Counted from the first letter of the stretch, positions 1 to 12,543 are shown. The stretch: DNA of 64,000 bases from Gymnopilus junonius (GCA_015501075.1 JADNYJ010000076.1:116238-180237); one strand, 5' to 3'. The notes: generated by a model not told the origin, from the sequence alone. Program-made: numbers and translations.

Positions 1-752
1 CAGCTCAAGCCTCATCAACAGCCCAAACACCTGGTGATGGCTGCGTTATACGTTCCCCACCAGCATACAATCCATTATGCTTCACAGCCTTTAGGTGCAG
101 GATATAGGCATTTTCAACAAGTGAAGAATACCCATGGGTGGCCAGGAGTGGTAAATGAGCAAAACAATCTGCATGCAGAGGGTCACGCAGTCTTGCAGGC
201 AATGGCGAAAGGAGCCCATGCTGAGCATCTTCGAGGAACATATATGGGTTTGTATGGGCATTTCGAACACCATCCTCCGCAGAAGATCAGTCCTTGCCAC
301 GGAGGTGGCAGAGACGCCATGACAAACTGCCACGCCCTGCTAAGCCATTTGAAAATTAACACCAGGAAAAATAATATATACCACCACCATTGACTAACAG
401 AGAGAAGAACTGATCATTCATCGTAGCGAGGATTGAACGGAGGTTTTCATAGGATGTATTCCATGAACTGCTTGTACTGGTTGCAATCAATAATTTCTGA
501 AAATCTACTGTAGTAAAAACAAGTTTTGTCGTGTAGTTAACTAAGCGCATGCACGGCTCGAGCGGAGAAAAGGCTGAATGATCAAAGACTTCCCGCGCCT
601 AAGGTGAAGGCTCTTGTTGAAGGGGTGGGTTATATTTAAGAAAGGAGGCCTCAGGCTGACTCATCGACGTCAACGTCAGCGATATCCAGAGTCGCCAGTT
701 CTGAGTGACGTCGATCACCGTTGCATCATTGGCCTCAGTCTAAACTCGTTTC
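1..752. other. No supported gene (left edge)
   Basis: Open frames here are short (119 codons or fewer) and overlap on both strands without a recognisable domain or convincing splice sites. A TTATATTTAAG stretch near 630 lies about 120 bp before the next gene and could be a weak TATA element. Confidence 0.4.
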
Positions 753-1963
753 ATGGTTTCAGATTATCAGGAACCCCTACAGAATGGCCTCAATCTTCCG
801 CAGGAGATTATCGACCTCTTCATAATTAGTCTGCAGTCTTTACCTGAGAGGGAGGCTCGAAGAGCACTCGCTGCATGTACCCTCGTTTCACAATCCGTCG
901 GGGTTCCGGCACGGAAACTTCTGCATTCTACAATCGTCTTATCTGCGAGTCGAGGACCGTTACTCAGAGTTCCCCAAAGGGATTTGCGATACGCCTTTGG
1001 TCAACAGATATTAGCACTGGAGGACTTGATAAACCGGAATTCGAGCTTCGCCTCTCTGATACGAAAGATCCAAGTTGAAGGAGGTAGCAGCCGACTAAAC
1101 ATCCTCTCTGAAACTAACAACGTGGCTAAAGTATTCGACTCCCTTCGACTCCATGCGAAAAACCTGGACAGTATTTCCATAGCGGCAAAGAGTGGGAGCC
1201 CCTTCGCATTATCCAATGCGGGTGAAAGATTCCTGAAATCATATGTTGGTTTAATTACGGCCGTCAAGTTGCGACACCTACAATTCACGCACATAATGGA
1301 CCTTCCGTCACAATTTGTCTGCAACTGCTCATCTCTCATTTCCCTAGAGCTCAATTCTACGTGGATGACAAATGAAAAGGGGTTGGGTATCCCCTTACCG
1401 GACTCAGCTTCTTCACTCATTCAGCTCGTTGAACTCACTCATGTGCCAAATATCCTCAACTTCCACACGAATCGATCCAACATCAACCTATCCCAGCTAC
1501 AACGATTCAAAACATCAATCTCTATCCCCACAGAGGCCGACATTGCTTGGGAGTCTATGTGGGAAGCACGTCTGTCGATCAAGTCCCTGGAAATGTACGT
1601 GGTCATCTCACTTCTTAACTTTTCATTTTAATAACTTCTGGAAGACTGCTCCATACACGGAAGAATAACATATTTGATAATAGCTCCCTCGATATCGGAA
1701 AATTGCCCAAACTACATAACCTTCGGTTGTCCATACAAACTGGCACGCACAGAACATTTCCGCCTTTGGAAGATGTACTGAGCATTCTCGATCCTCCGAC
1801 TCATCCCACGTCACTGCATTCCATCGAAGTACTATTCGAATACAGTACCACGGCCCCTGATGCACTTCGCATCCCTCCAAACAGCGACGCTGATAAGGCA
1901 TGGAGCTTGCTCGAAATTTCTAATTTACGCCTGAAACACATACACCTGAAGAGAGTCTCGTAA
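753..1963 (+). CDS. F-box-like domain protein, two exons
   Basis: Predicted 386-residue protein. F-box proteins bind Skp1 and present substrates to SCF ubiquitin ligases. The N-terminus shows the usual basidiomycete F-box-like pattern: LPQEIIDLFI at about residues 15-24, then ACTLVSQS and PARKLLHSTIVL. The rest is leucine-rich without a nameable substrate domain. Exons are 753-1594 and 1645-1963. The 50-nt intron has a GTACGT donor at 1595 and ends in AG at 1644; splicing joins the frames exactly (842 + 319 nt = 387 codons) and restores a continuous LPKLHNLRLS-type repeat region. The ATG at 753 is the first ATG in the open frame and lies just before the F-box. Family assignment rests on pattern only; the substrate is unknown. 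Confidence 0.75.
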
Positions 1964-2800
1964 AACTAGACGTTAGAGTGTCCTTTCGTAATTATCGCCG
2001 ACGTTGAAAAGCGAGAGATCGCTAGATCGCTTTCTCAACAACTCTCAAGCCACATACAACCCTCACCGTGGGCAGATCGTTCAATCTTTTCAGAGGTCGA
2101 CGTTGTCGTCTTATGAAATAGTCATCTAGACTTTTTTAGATAAAACTTTAAACTGTTACCTGGTAGTTTTTTCTTTGAGCGTAAAGATTTGTGCCCTATT
2201 TTCCTATTTTAATATAATAGACAACAATCGTTCTGATCGTAAAGAAAATCGCCCAAACTATCAGGGCTTAGATCTTAGAGCCTAGGTTACCCACCCCGTC
2301 TTAGAGGGAAATCATCCCTTTAGCGTTCCCAAAAAAAAAGGTCTAATTGCCCAAAATACATCAAAATTGCTTTAAGAAATACATTGTGATCATGGTGATA
2401 AAGGCCTCGTATTATTGAAGGGCGAGGAATAGAACGAAAGTTGCTGATAGGATAAGTCGAAATAAATCGCATAAATATATCGTGTAATATGCCGAAAAAA
2501 ATGATGATGGATCGTTTAATGACTGATGACGCGTCGAAGGAAGGGATGGTGTCGCAGATGGAAATGATGAACGAGTATATGGCGGGGCGGCAATGCAAAA
2601 TGCAACGAAGTATATGATGATGGGTATAGGATGAGGTGAATGAGGGGATAATGATGCCGATGATGATGATGATGATGCCGTTGCTAATAAGTCATGAACA
2701 TACTAGACCGTAAGGTCAGCTAAGCATTCGCGACGATGTGGCAAGCGGGACTTACAGAATACGTATGCTCAGAGAGCCACAGTGTAGTCAGGCGTAGAGC
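1964..2800. other. Intergenic, includes GAT microsatellite
   Basis: No gene is supported. A short GAT/ATG repeat lies near 2648-2678. The minus-strand open frame around 2320-2598 has no recognisable features. Confidence 0.4.
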
Positions 2801-2941
2801 CTAGGCAACAATGCAATAGGCATTGCCTCCACTACCAGCCTTCTCCTGCTCCGTGATCTCAAAGATGGGCTGTTCGTCCTGCGCCTCAGAGGCAGCAGCA
2901 GAAGTGGACGCAGTGGAGAAGAGAGCGAAGAAGGAATCCAT
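2801..2941 (-). CDS. Mating-type pheromone precursor (CaaX)
   Basis: A 46-residue ORF with the architecture of a basidiomycete lipopeptide pheromone precursor. It begins MDSFFALFSTAS, close to the common MD-(A/S/T)-F start of the family, has a short acidic middle (EAQDEQPIFE) and ends GGNAYCIVA. The last four residues CIVA are a canonical CaaX box, predicting farnesylation of the cysteine, AAX removal and carboxymethylation. The mature peptide is probably about 9-14 residues; an acidic-basic dipeptide (EK, 14 residues before the end) is the likely N-terminal cleavage region. The ATG at 2941 was chosen because upstream in-frame codons include only a GTG and the MD start fits the family. In mating-type B loci these genes sit beside STE3-type receptors, but no receptor is visible here, so it may be an orphan or non-mating pheromone-like gene. 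Confidence 0.72.
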   Translation of the reverse strand: MDSFFALFSTASTSAAASEAQDEQPIFEITEQEKAGSGGNAYCIVA

Positions 2942-4298
2942 TGCTATAGTTGTCAAGGTCGCTGAAAGGGCGATGAATGGTCCAAAGGCGCGAAGCAGGA
3001 AGCGAAGCTTGCTGGGGAGCTCCACATCCACCGGGTAGCCTATTTATCTTTCTGGTACAATAGACCGGTTTTGAATAGGGTTCACATAGCTGTCGGTCAA
3101 AAGTATAAAAAACTATTGTCTCTGAATGGAATAGGACGCGAGATCGCTTAAAAGTCTAACCTGTACCTAGTTTGCAGGATCCGTAGTCACGTAAGAATCA
3201 GTACGACAGAGGCCACGGGAAGGCCATGAGCCGCTATGACAAAATCCTATTGTCTATCCCGGGTCTATGCCCACGGAATGGCGCCGAGGATAAAAAGTCG
3301 GGAAGCTGAGGATTTCCATCTCGTCTGGAGACCGACAGCCACAATAACCAGGTCAGACAGCATCAACCATGCTACAGCGATGGATCACAGGCCGTCACAA
3401 ATTACAATAAGGACACCTGGAAGAGATATACAGAGTTGACAAGCACGTTCCGAAATAGTCTTCGGCCACCAATTTGGCACGGGTGTGGAAAAGTAGACCG
3501 TTATCGGGAAAGACAATAGTGAGCACTGAGTGAACAAAAGAGGCGGAAAAGAAGCAAAAATTTTGTTGATGGAATAACCACGTGACAAATCGTTATCTTA
3601 TCACTTATCCCCGAGTCCTGGCCATGATGCATGCATAATCAACCCCGGTTTGCACATCTTTGCTGAGCCCTTGAAGAGGACTTTCTCGTGTAATTGGCTT
3701 TATTGGGCGCTTACAAAATGAATAGTACCCGCTGGAATAATCCTTGGTTATTATTTTGTCTAGATCGAATCATCAGTGTTCTTTTCTTTGCACTCAATTT
3801 GGACTACGATAATTTCTTGAGATATGTAAACCATACCACTCATTGACAACCGCCCGAGGACCATAATTTTAGACCTACATTCTATGTAATGCACATATAT
3901 GTAACAAATAATAAAAGAAGAAAAGAAAGGACAAAATAAATACGAAAACAGTCAACGCCCAATTCAATTGATCCTACTCTATTTTTTCTTGTTCCTTCCG
4001 ACAAGGTGCCGCTCAACTTTGGCTCTTCTCAGCGTTACTTCGGGATTCCAGTACCGAAGGCATCGATCAACAAGATCCAACAGCGGCGGTCAGTACAGAC
4101 AGGCGACGCTCCTTTATCCGAAGGTGCAGAAGTACGGCCCACTCTATCCCCCACCAACGAATGGGTTGTACTTACCTAGCGTCCACTTGGACTGTGCAGA
4201 GCTCCAGGATGGCACGAAGAAGAGACGAAACAGTTTTCTAGCAGTGGTGTGCAGAGTAACGTTGATTTGGAAAAGGGTTAAACGACTCGACTCGACAA
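2942..4298. other. Intergenic, AT-rich in parts
   Basis: I see no supported gene. I looked for further short CaaX precursors by eye for MD starts and Cys-aliphatic-aliphatic-X ends and found none. The 3700-3960 stretch is AT-rich. Confidence 0.35.
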
Positions 4299-5136
4299 TC
4301 ACGCCCCACTCGGTGTGTTCGTCCTTCCATTCCTGCTGCTCGTGCCGTGATAGTTTCTCCTGGAACTGAAAAAGCACCACGGACTCCGCCTTTTCTTTTC
4401 CTCTCGACCGCCCTTTTCTTTTTCATCCTCCCCCGCATTACCCGAATGTGGACCGAGCAGTCGACTTAGGCCGTGTCCTGTTTTTCGTGTGGTGTGATGG
4501 AGGTCGTGCACCAGTGCTTTGCGACACCATTTGGGATGTATGGAGGGATTATGGGGTTGATGAATAACGGTAACTTCGACCTGTTGAATTGGGAGAAAAA
4601 TCATTGTTAGCAAAGAGGACGCGTACGGCACAGTATCGAAATAACCAGCGATGAAACAGCAAATATGAATAAAAGATATAACGCACATCTTCACCTGGTC
4701 CAAGCCCTCTCTCAACGACCCTATCCTTTCCTTCAATCCACTCCCTAACACGATCCGACCCATCAGGAGGGCTTTCAAAGTCTTCTTGAGGTATAGGTAG
4801 CGGCTCATGTGGCCAAATATGGTGATGGATCCACTTTGCGTGTTTCCTTTCTTTCTCCTTGTCGGGCAGAGGTGGCGGCTTGTGGTGCTCCTGCTCGTCC
4901 TCCTGATGCGGTTGTTGAACTTGAACGTGAACTTCGGGAGGATGGTGATGGTGGTGATGCGGTACGGGTACATGGTCAAGGGACTCTGTGTGAGGGTGTG
5001 GCTGCGAGTGCTGGTGGCGGGGGTGATGCACTTCCTTTCTTGCAAGTTTGGAATCATCACCAGGTGGGCATACAACCACACCAACACCATCCACAAATCT
5101 CGCGTTGTCCGATGTTTCGTGTGAAGTGGTCGACAA
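4299..5136 (-). CDS. Histidine-rich hypothetical protein, 5' end unresolved
   Basis: Unrecognised gene. Exon A (about 5136-4687) encodes a His/Pro-rich segment with an H6 run, then an acidic patch ending near GLGPGEDV. A GTGCGT donor at 4686 and a CAACAG acceptor ending at 4581 (106-nt intron) join it in frame to exon B (4580-4299), which reads VEVTVIHQPHNPSIHPKW and ends in a Lys/Arg/Ser-rich tail. No in-frame ATG exists in exon A: the frame stays open upstream to a stop at 5191-5193. The true start is therefore probably in an upstream exon, and CTCTCAG near 5165 is a plausible acceptor. An alternative 3' end in another frame (to 4144) cannot be excluded. Function unknown; the His-rich tract could bind metal, which is inference only. 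Confidence 0.4.
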
Positions 5137-6805
5137 GCGAGGGTAAAAGATTGCAGCGCACTGAGAGACTGGTTTAAAGAGGAGAAGGAATCAGTGGGTT
5201 AATGATGACGGAGAGGAAGGGAATAGTCGAACATAAGACTACTGCAGTAAGCAGGACTAAGAACGCTAGTAACGCCTCTGCGACGTATATCTACGCCAGT
5301 ATGCCAGTCAGAAGAGGATAAAAAATAGGGGGAAAGCATACTAACCCATTCCCGCTATAATAATGAGAACATGTAGGAGACCTAAATGACCTGAGACAGG
5401 AGAAAGGCTACACGCACTATAAGTATGAACGCGCAAATGAGAATATAAAAGAGATGCGTAATTGAGTCTTTCAACTAATAAAAGTGAGGTTAGTAAATGA
5501 TATTCAAAAGTTAAGATGGAGAAGTGATTGCAGGAAACTGGGCGATAAAGCTTAAGGAAGTAATGATGAAACGGTGCTTACGGGGACATCAGAGTTCTTT
5601 CCTTGATGGGTCCTTCCGAATCTGGTCTGTCGTGTTACGTGTACCAGCACACTTTTCAAATTCAGAGGAATCTCAACCGCCGCAATTCCAACATCCAGCT
5701 GCAAATCGAAATATCAGGCAGGGGAGAAACGCCGACTGTAGGTAGAAAGAGGGCGATATATGGCCAAACGGTGGATGAGTAACTAGGAGGTGACTCTGAG
5801 ACGCGGAACCTGATGTGGGTGGTGATGACGTCTAGGGGGCGGGCCGGCCGCATTATCTTATCTTATCACTATTTGCCTTGTATCCCCTTGGGTAAACACG
5901 ACAGGCAAGCAACTGTCCAAACGGCCCAAAATGAGCACTTTTGTATAACAAAATGCTTATTATTGAGCTAACTGGACAAAATGCTGCTATGCATGATTCT
6001 ACTAAACATTGACAGCGGTTCGCCAGATCTCGACTTCCTGCAAACGATGTGCCCTTAAGACACCTTCACCTGACGACGAGCGTCTACCATATTACAATTT
6101 AAGTTAACTATTGGATGGACTTCATAGCCAATAGACCTTTACCTTCCATATCAGCTTGAGTAAGCTCTTCTAACAGGCGCTCACCATCTTCATCAAAAGG
6201 AAAATCTGGTATAAGATGGTCAGTACATAAATAGCTATGTTGTGTAAGAGTGGTTGGATTCGAGGAATCACCTCGACCCGAAAGAAAATATTGACCAGAT
6301 TCAATTCTTCCCTCCGAAACCATAGTGGAAAGGGTGGAAACTGGTGGAACGGACAGCTGACAGAGTCATGCCAAACTGGAAAGGAGGTCAGATATATTTG
6401 GGAGAAACTCGGTGCAAGTCAGAACCTCAGCTTATAATATGCAGGCTGTCAGAGTCCACCGCACACTTCCTCCAAATCCACTGGGATGCCCCATTCGGTC
6501 GTAGAACAACGGTCGTTCTCAGGGTTGAATTTATTAGAAGAAATGAAATTATAAAATTATATTATTCATAACAAGAGTATTGCATGTACAGTGGCAAGAC
6601 AATGACAACGACATACGTGCACGCATATGAATTTAATAAGCGAATAGATATATAGATAAGTAGAGTACGATAACTTCTATGCAAGATCATGATCAATGCA
6701 GCGTCCCCAACAATGATGCGAAAACTCGACGACAAACGTACTCTACGTAAGTAGAAAAGGGGCATCACCAAGAAAAAGTGCGACCAGCATCAAAATTATA
6801 ATAAA
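5137..6805. other. Intergenic / possible 5' exons of the His-rich gene
   Basis: No complete gene is visible. Upstream exons of the minus-strand His-rich gene should lie in the first few hundred bases. An open minus-strand stretch at 5662-5853 could be one, but I found no convincing splice pair. Confidence 0.3.
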
Positions 6806-9800
6806 TTAAAATGAAGCCCTTGCTCCAACCTCAGCTCGTCCCGCATTGTCGACCTTAACCAACCCATCAAACGAGAGCACGCCTCTCCACTCTGTGCGTA
6901 TGCCCGCATACTCCTTCTCCTTCTCCTTGTTCACCCCCACACCCCCCGCACCCACACCGGCAGCACCATCAGCACCATCATCAGCATCACCCACAACGTC
7001 CACATCCACGTCCACGTCCACGTCCACATCCTCCTCGACCTCAAAACCCACACCAACACCCCGACTCGTCTCCGTCCCACGTGGATCACGCTCCCCTTCC
7101 CCATTCGCATCTACTTCATCCAGAAGACGCATGTAGAGGAGGTGGGTAAGTCTCAGGCCAAGCGTCGGGCAGCGGTACCACGCTGTGTCGTCATCCTCAT
7201 TTGAGAGAGAGGGATTCGAATAGGGATCGGCATCGGTGCCGCGGAAGTATGTGTGCAGAGTTGCAAGGAGGGACGATGCGGACGATGCGGAGGAGGGGAG
7301 GAGGGGGAGGAGGAGGTGAAGGAAGAAGAGGATGAAGAGTCGAGTTGATGAGGATGGTAATAAGCCAAATAACACAAAGCAAGACTCATCCCATCCTCTG
7401 GACGCGCACGCGGAGTCAGAATGCGGATCTTCCTCTGTTTCGTCTGCTGTGGTATATTTTGCCCGTATTGAGTGTACTCGGCTTCCTTTGTTTCTGACGA
7501 TGGCGCCGATGACACTGACGCTGACGATGGCACTGATGTCGCTGCCGTTGATGATGAGGAGGAAGGAAAGAGATTGCGCTGGATAAATGCGCACCCAGTC
7601 CTCAACTGCTCATCTGTGAGGACCGTCTCTCCTTCGCGGTAGGAAGGCAGGTCGTCTGAAAGGAGCAGCCCTAGTTCTTGTTCTTTTCCTTGCTCGCGTT
7701 CTGGTTCTGGTTCTGGCTGTGGCTGTGGTTCTTGGTTGTCGTATCCACTTCTTAGCACTGAACGCGACGATGATGGCGAAGACGACGAAGCGCCGAAAAC
7801 GTCTTCATCTTCCTCCGCTTTACGGGCGGCACTAACACTACTGGCGATGGCGGTGGTGCTGTCGTCGTCAACAACGCATATAACCACCTTCCTGGTCCTG
7901 GAACGTCGAAGAGGCTGCTGCTGCTGCTGCTGCTGCTGTGCTTCGTCACCTGCACCCTGCTCATGGACCGTACTCCCGCTCAAACCCCAGAAATCCACAA
8001 CATCACCACCGCCATCATCATCGTCCAAAAAACCAACTTGAACACCCGAACCACACCCGACCTCCTGCAAACACATCCTCTGCTCCTTCCTCTCCATCTC
8101 CATCTCCTCTCGCACCCTCCTCTCCGCCCCAATCCTCTCCCTCCCTTTCCCCTTCCCTTTATCCCTCCCCGATATAAACGGATCAGTAAGATCCACCAAC
8201 CCTCCTCGAATGAACGAGCTCCGTAATGGACTTTCGCCTATCCTCAGCCCAAGGCGCGGGAGGGACACGCCCCTCCTCTTCGCCATTGACATAGCGTTGG
8301 TGCCAGACCCAGACTGAAGACGCGAACGCGAGCGCGAACGACAACCACGATCAGGATCGAAATCGGGATGGCATTGGGATTGCAATTCGGACGCGGACGT
8401 TGACCCACTAGAAGCCGCGCACTACTTGGTGTGCGCGGAGGCGATGGATCTGTATCGTCAAAAGAGGCGAACCGAGGCCGGCTCTGCGACCTCGTCCTCA
8501 TCCTCGCTTCCGTTCGGGATATCACACCGCTCCTAGCTCTAAACACGGGTGTAGGCGACCGTGCGCGTGCGCCCGAAGCGGAAGATTGGGACGAAGTCGA
8601 TCCGAAGGTGTCTTCTTCAAGTTCAGCTGCTTCTCTAGCATGAGTAGACGAGGAGCAGGATCAGGATCAGGATCAGCGCTCCCACTTCTGTCACCACTGC
8701 CGCTGCCGCTGCCGTCCTTGAGTGAGCGAATTCTCTTGGTGTCCTTAACATCATCCTCTTTTCCTTGTTCCTGCTCCTGGTTCTGCCTACTCTCTTCAGC
8801 ACCGTCCTCAATCTTAACCTTGACCTTGGCCTCCCTAGCCACTGCTTTAGCTCTAGACACCTTCCGCCTCGGTAAATTCGGCGTGGGCGTATTCGACCCC
8901 CTGGAGTCGCGAAGGCCGGAGACGCAGGAGCATATCCAAATCCTGGTACGAACCTCGGAGTCGTCGCGATAGCCCGTGCAATACGAGGTGTGGAGGCTAC
9001 TGCGGCTGCTGAGGACAGAGGCAGAGGGAAGGATGATGGGAGGGGTACGGACGAGGGTAAGGGTAGGGAAGAGGGTAAGGGTACGGACGAGGACAAGGGT
9101 AACGGTAGTGGTAGAGGTAAAGGTAGAGGTAGAGGTAAAGCACGCGACGCTGGTGGAGAAGGGCTCAGAGGGAGCTTGAGCGATGTGAGATATATGGGCG
9201 GGGCGAGTTCGTGCCGGGGGATGAAGGGGTGAGAGGGAGGAGGGGGCGTTTGAGGTGGTATTTCGACTTCAGCTCGGGCTTGAGCACGAGCGTCGACAGC
9301 GGGCACTGATGCTGGTTCCAGTGTGGAGTGGGAAGCAACACTTTTGGGCCCGACGGTAGCGATGGGACCAGCTGGAAGCATGACTGGTCCAACAACGTCC
9401 GCTCCGACCTCGACCTTTACCCCGACCTCGACTTCGATCTGGCCTTTCGCCCTGGGATCCACATTGGTTTTGGGCGTGGTCGTCATGGACTTTACTTCCG
9501 TCCTGACTAGCGTCTTCCCAGGAGTCTTCACCCGCCGCGGTAAATGCCCATGATGAGGCTGCACGAACCCTTTCGCGCTCATCTTGGGTTCATTACTCGA
9601 CATCATCGGCGTGGGGGTGGTGATGATTCCCAATGCGAGTCTCAAATTCGGTTTCGGTTTGGGTTTCGATTTAGGGTCCGAGGTGAAGTGAATTCCCGGA
9701 GCTGTGATAGGATGAGGATGGGGAAGGGGCAGCGGGAGCTCATCGAGCTGTATGTTGATGCTTTCCTTGGAGTCTTTGGATGGGATGGGGGTGACGATGA

Positions 9801-9852
9801 GTGTGGATGAGGATGCGGAGGCTGGGGATCCACCAGAAGGGATGGGCGTCAT
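6806..9852 (-). CDS. Very low-complexity protein, segmented reading frame
   Basis: Unrecognised large coding region. From the ATG at 9852 the frame encodes a Pro/Ala/Ser-rich protein with LPLP repeats, then Gly-Ser/Asp-Pro repeats, Arg-Ser stretches, a poly-Q8 run (about 7914-7938), Gln-Pro and Ser runs, and an acidic (DV)n repeat before a tail ending ARASF and TAA at 6806. Coherent composition is kept only by changing frame four times, near 8899, 8655, 8415 and 7305, always in the sense of one missing base. Two switch points are runs of five identical bases (C5 at 8897-8901, G5 at 7303-7307). Short introns are an alternative: a 53-nt GTTCGT...CTCCAG candidate fits the first junction, but donors are weak. 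I recognise no folded domain. It could be a real intron-containing gene, a decayed gene, or sequence with indel errors in GC-rich repeats. Confidence 0.4.
7914..7938. repeat. CTG/CAG trinucleotide repeat
   Basis: Eight CTG units on the plus strand, read as a poly-glutamine run on the minus strand within the low-complexity gene. Confidence 0.85.
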
Positions 9853-11992
9853 GCTCCGTTCTGTTGTGCGCGTTGTAGTAGCTTCGGCGATGAGGGTTGG
9901 ACGTTGGGATTGAGGGTTGAGTTGAGTGTTGAGCGGGTAATGGAGATACAAATTACAATCTGAAAAGCTCCTGCAAGGTCGGAGGGAACGCTAGAAGAGA
10001 CAGAGTACAAGGTGGAAGGAAGGAGGAAGAAAGAGGGAAAAGGAGAAAAAGAAGAAGAAGGAAAAGAAGAGGCGTCAGTGTCGGATCTTACATAGGAAAG
10101 GAGAGCGCGAGACGGAACTTTACCTCTTAATTCTGGAGGATGGATTTACCTGAGTCAGGGGGGAGTGCGGGGACAAATTAGGATTAGATCTCCTTATTTA
10201 CAGTGGTGGTTGCCGTGCCGTGCGGTGTGTCTTGAAGAAGAGGAGATAGTGATGGGTTTATATAGCGTTTACAAAAATTTCTGGAAATGAATGAAAGATA
10301 TCAAGTTCTGGCGAAACCATGACATTTTGGAAAGGAGGAATGGTCCATATAACGTACCTCTATAGGATAGATAGGATACAAAGTCTATGGTCTTCAGCTT
10401 CTCTGACGTTGGTCGTTGGGGTTGCGGCGGTGGCGGTTTGGCTTTCACGCGATATTATCAATACAATGCGGTTGTGAGTAGGAGTAAAAAAGTTGAGAGA
10501 GAATTTATGTAGTCGTAGTCGTACTTGTAATCTTGATAGAAGGAGGTGAAGATAGTCGAAATGAAGAACTCATTGCAAAGCAGCACGGTGGCGGGGCGAA
10601 GTGGAGAAGAACCCTAAAATGAAATCATGAGGAAATCGCCTGCCGCGGGGGCCCAGACTGTCGTGATCGAAGCTGGAACACCGTTACCGCCGGCCGAGTG
10701 CGCAGTTACCTCCTTACCGGGGACCGGGGGTCCGTTACAGTAAGAAACGGTCGGCTCCGGAGCCGTCGGGGGACTGATATATCTCCCGCTGTGCCGTTTG
10801 TCCATTCACGGAGGTTATTTTCGTCTATGTACTCTGGCTCGCCCTCAAGGAAAGGGTGTGTGTATAACCATCGCGTTTTCACTCTTATCAATGTGTGATT
10901 GATCGATGTCGACCTACATTCTCCTTCTTCCTCTTTCATGATCTTCTTTCATCTTTATCATCCTTCGCCTTGCCTCTCCCTTGCTTTCTCCTCGCTTCCC
11001 TTCCTCGCCAGTGGCCACTGCAGCGAACCCCACTTATTGTCAGCCTGTGGCTCTCTTTCATGCAAGATGATTGATCGGATCTCGACCATCGATACGAGTT
11101 ATCTTTCGTTTCTTGTTACTTGATAGTCGATCGGATGCCAGCGAGATTCTCGAGGCGGCAAGAGAGCCAAAGGGCTGTCGATTCAGAGCCGTGGGGTTTG
11201 TAACGACAGCATGGTTGCTGGTGCTCTTTTGCATCCAAGGGCATTTTTGATTGTGCCCTTCTTTCCCTTCTTTCCTTCCTTCCTCTATCCACCTTCATCA
11301 TTGGTCTCCTCTGTTTCATTCTCGAATACGTCGACCTTCAGTGTCTGCCGACCTTCAGTTTATAGACTCAGCTGGGTAACGCCGCCCTACTTCTTATCAA
11401 TTTGCATGTGGATATGATGCGTCCTTCTACGAATATTATCGCAGCCAGCGTCAACATGAGTTTACCCACTATCTGACAAAAAGCATCTTCACACCCTTCG
11501 TAGTGTGCTAACTGGGTGTCTTGATCAGATAGATGTAAACTCGACAACTTTCGACCTGGCGGTTGTATAATGGAGCCAAGGATCAGATGGATCTGACCTG
11601 GATAGTTTAAACAAATCATATCTATCTCCCTTTCTACCTTTCTCTCTTCTTGTCCTTATTCCTTTTTTTGTGTCACTCTCCCATCGCATGTCGCCATGAA
11701 TCGTAATTTGATCAGCTGCAGCCATATAAGCCAATGGATACCCCCTGCTTTTGAGGCGCTGCTGATGCCTTAAAGGATCACAGGATGGCCCGTCTAAGTT
11801 GAGACGGTCGGTTGGGGTTTAAGCCGCTTATCGTGAAAATGTGTCTGCGCATTGCGAAATTCGTCATGCCACTACGAGGTATACTACAATTATCATTATA
11901 ACAATTAACAAATCTCCTCTCCCAACTTCTCATTTATTAAATCCCAAGTAGCACGTTCACAGACGAAAAATTCGACCCACTGAACCCCCCGT
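9853..11992. other. Intergenic
   Basis: The first few hundred bases (purine-rich near 10020-10080) probably include the 5' region of the minus-strand low-complexity gene. A GC-rich island at 10610-10800 has an open minus-strand frame of about 63 codons with no known motif. Nothing else is supported. Confidence 0.35.
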
Positions 11993-12463
11993 TTAGAGGT
12001 TCCAAACGACAGGGTAAATTTCCTCAACCTCCAGCGGGGCCAATTGGGAAAACGAGTCGCGGCTCAGACTAATGTTGTATGAACCGTTCCCGGCTTCGAA
12101 CAGATCGTTGAAAATGGCATCGATGTTTATTCCTTGGTCTGTCAAATACGAAATTAAGTGAGCATTCGTGAGGTTCCTGCTGAGTTACGTGGACTTACAG
12201 CTAATATGAACCGTGGAGCAGCATTGTTCGCCATTGGGGAACATGTCCATGGGAAGAGCGGCTCTGAAGTCTGATACAGGGCACGCAATTGGGCAGGGGG
12301 CGGTTCCGAGAGATTCCACGCTCGCTATGAAGATTAGAAGGTCAGTCATCACTTGAACATAAAAATCAATAAGTTGGGACATACCACGACCAGTGTAAGC
12401 GTTGACGGTTGAAATGGCCGTAAGGCTAGAAAGAAGGGCAATGAAAACTCGAGGACCAAGCAT
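11993..12463 (-). CDS. Secreted double-psi beta-barrel (DPBB) protein, copy 1
   Basis: 116-residue secreted protein in three exons (12385-12463, 12199-12324, 11993-12138), with 60-nt introns using GTATGT and GTAAGT donors. Residues 1-22 form a signal peptide ending VNA. The mature part has two Cys in CPIACP, then FRAALPMDMFPNGEQCC and a C-terminal NISLSRDSFSQLAP...PVVWNL block. This order matches the RlpA-like/barwin-expansin DPBB fold (CGxxVxIT ... DLSxxAFxxLA ... VxW). Small stand-alone DPBB proteins are commonly secreted by basidiomycetes; some inhibit proteases or bind cell walls, but nothing here decides that. The ATG at 12463 is 73 bp from a TATA box. A paralog with identical exon lengths (79/126/146 nt) lies 3.6 kb away on the same strand. 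Confidence 0.85.
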
Positions 12464-12535
12464 TGGTAATCGAATAATGTGTTGGAAGGTAATTTGAAGT
12501 TGGTAAACTGGTGTGCTTTAGAAAATATCGCTCGA

Positions 12536-12543
12536 CTTTTATA
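12536..12543 (-). promoter_or_regulatory. TATA box of DPBB copy 1
   Basis: TATAAAAG on the minus strand, 73 bp upstream of the ATG. The paralog has the same box at the same distance. Confidence 0.65.

Noticed and set aside
34..393. 119-codon plus-strand frame at the left edge
   Set aside because: No domain, overlaps an open minus-strand frame, and composition (His/Gly-rich without pattern) does not look coding; no supporting splice sites or neighbours.
7736..8226. Plus-strand Ser/Pro/His-rich frames
   Set aside because: These are shadows of the minus-strand low-complexity gene; GC-rich repeats keep several frames open.
9057..9140. GGGTAAGGG-like repeats resembling telomeric sequence
   Set aside because: They are irregular and encode the LPLP repeats of the minus-strand gene; not a telomere array.
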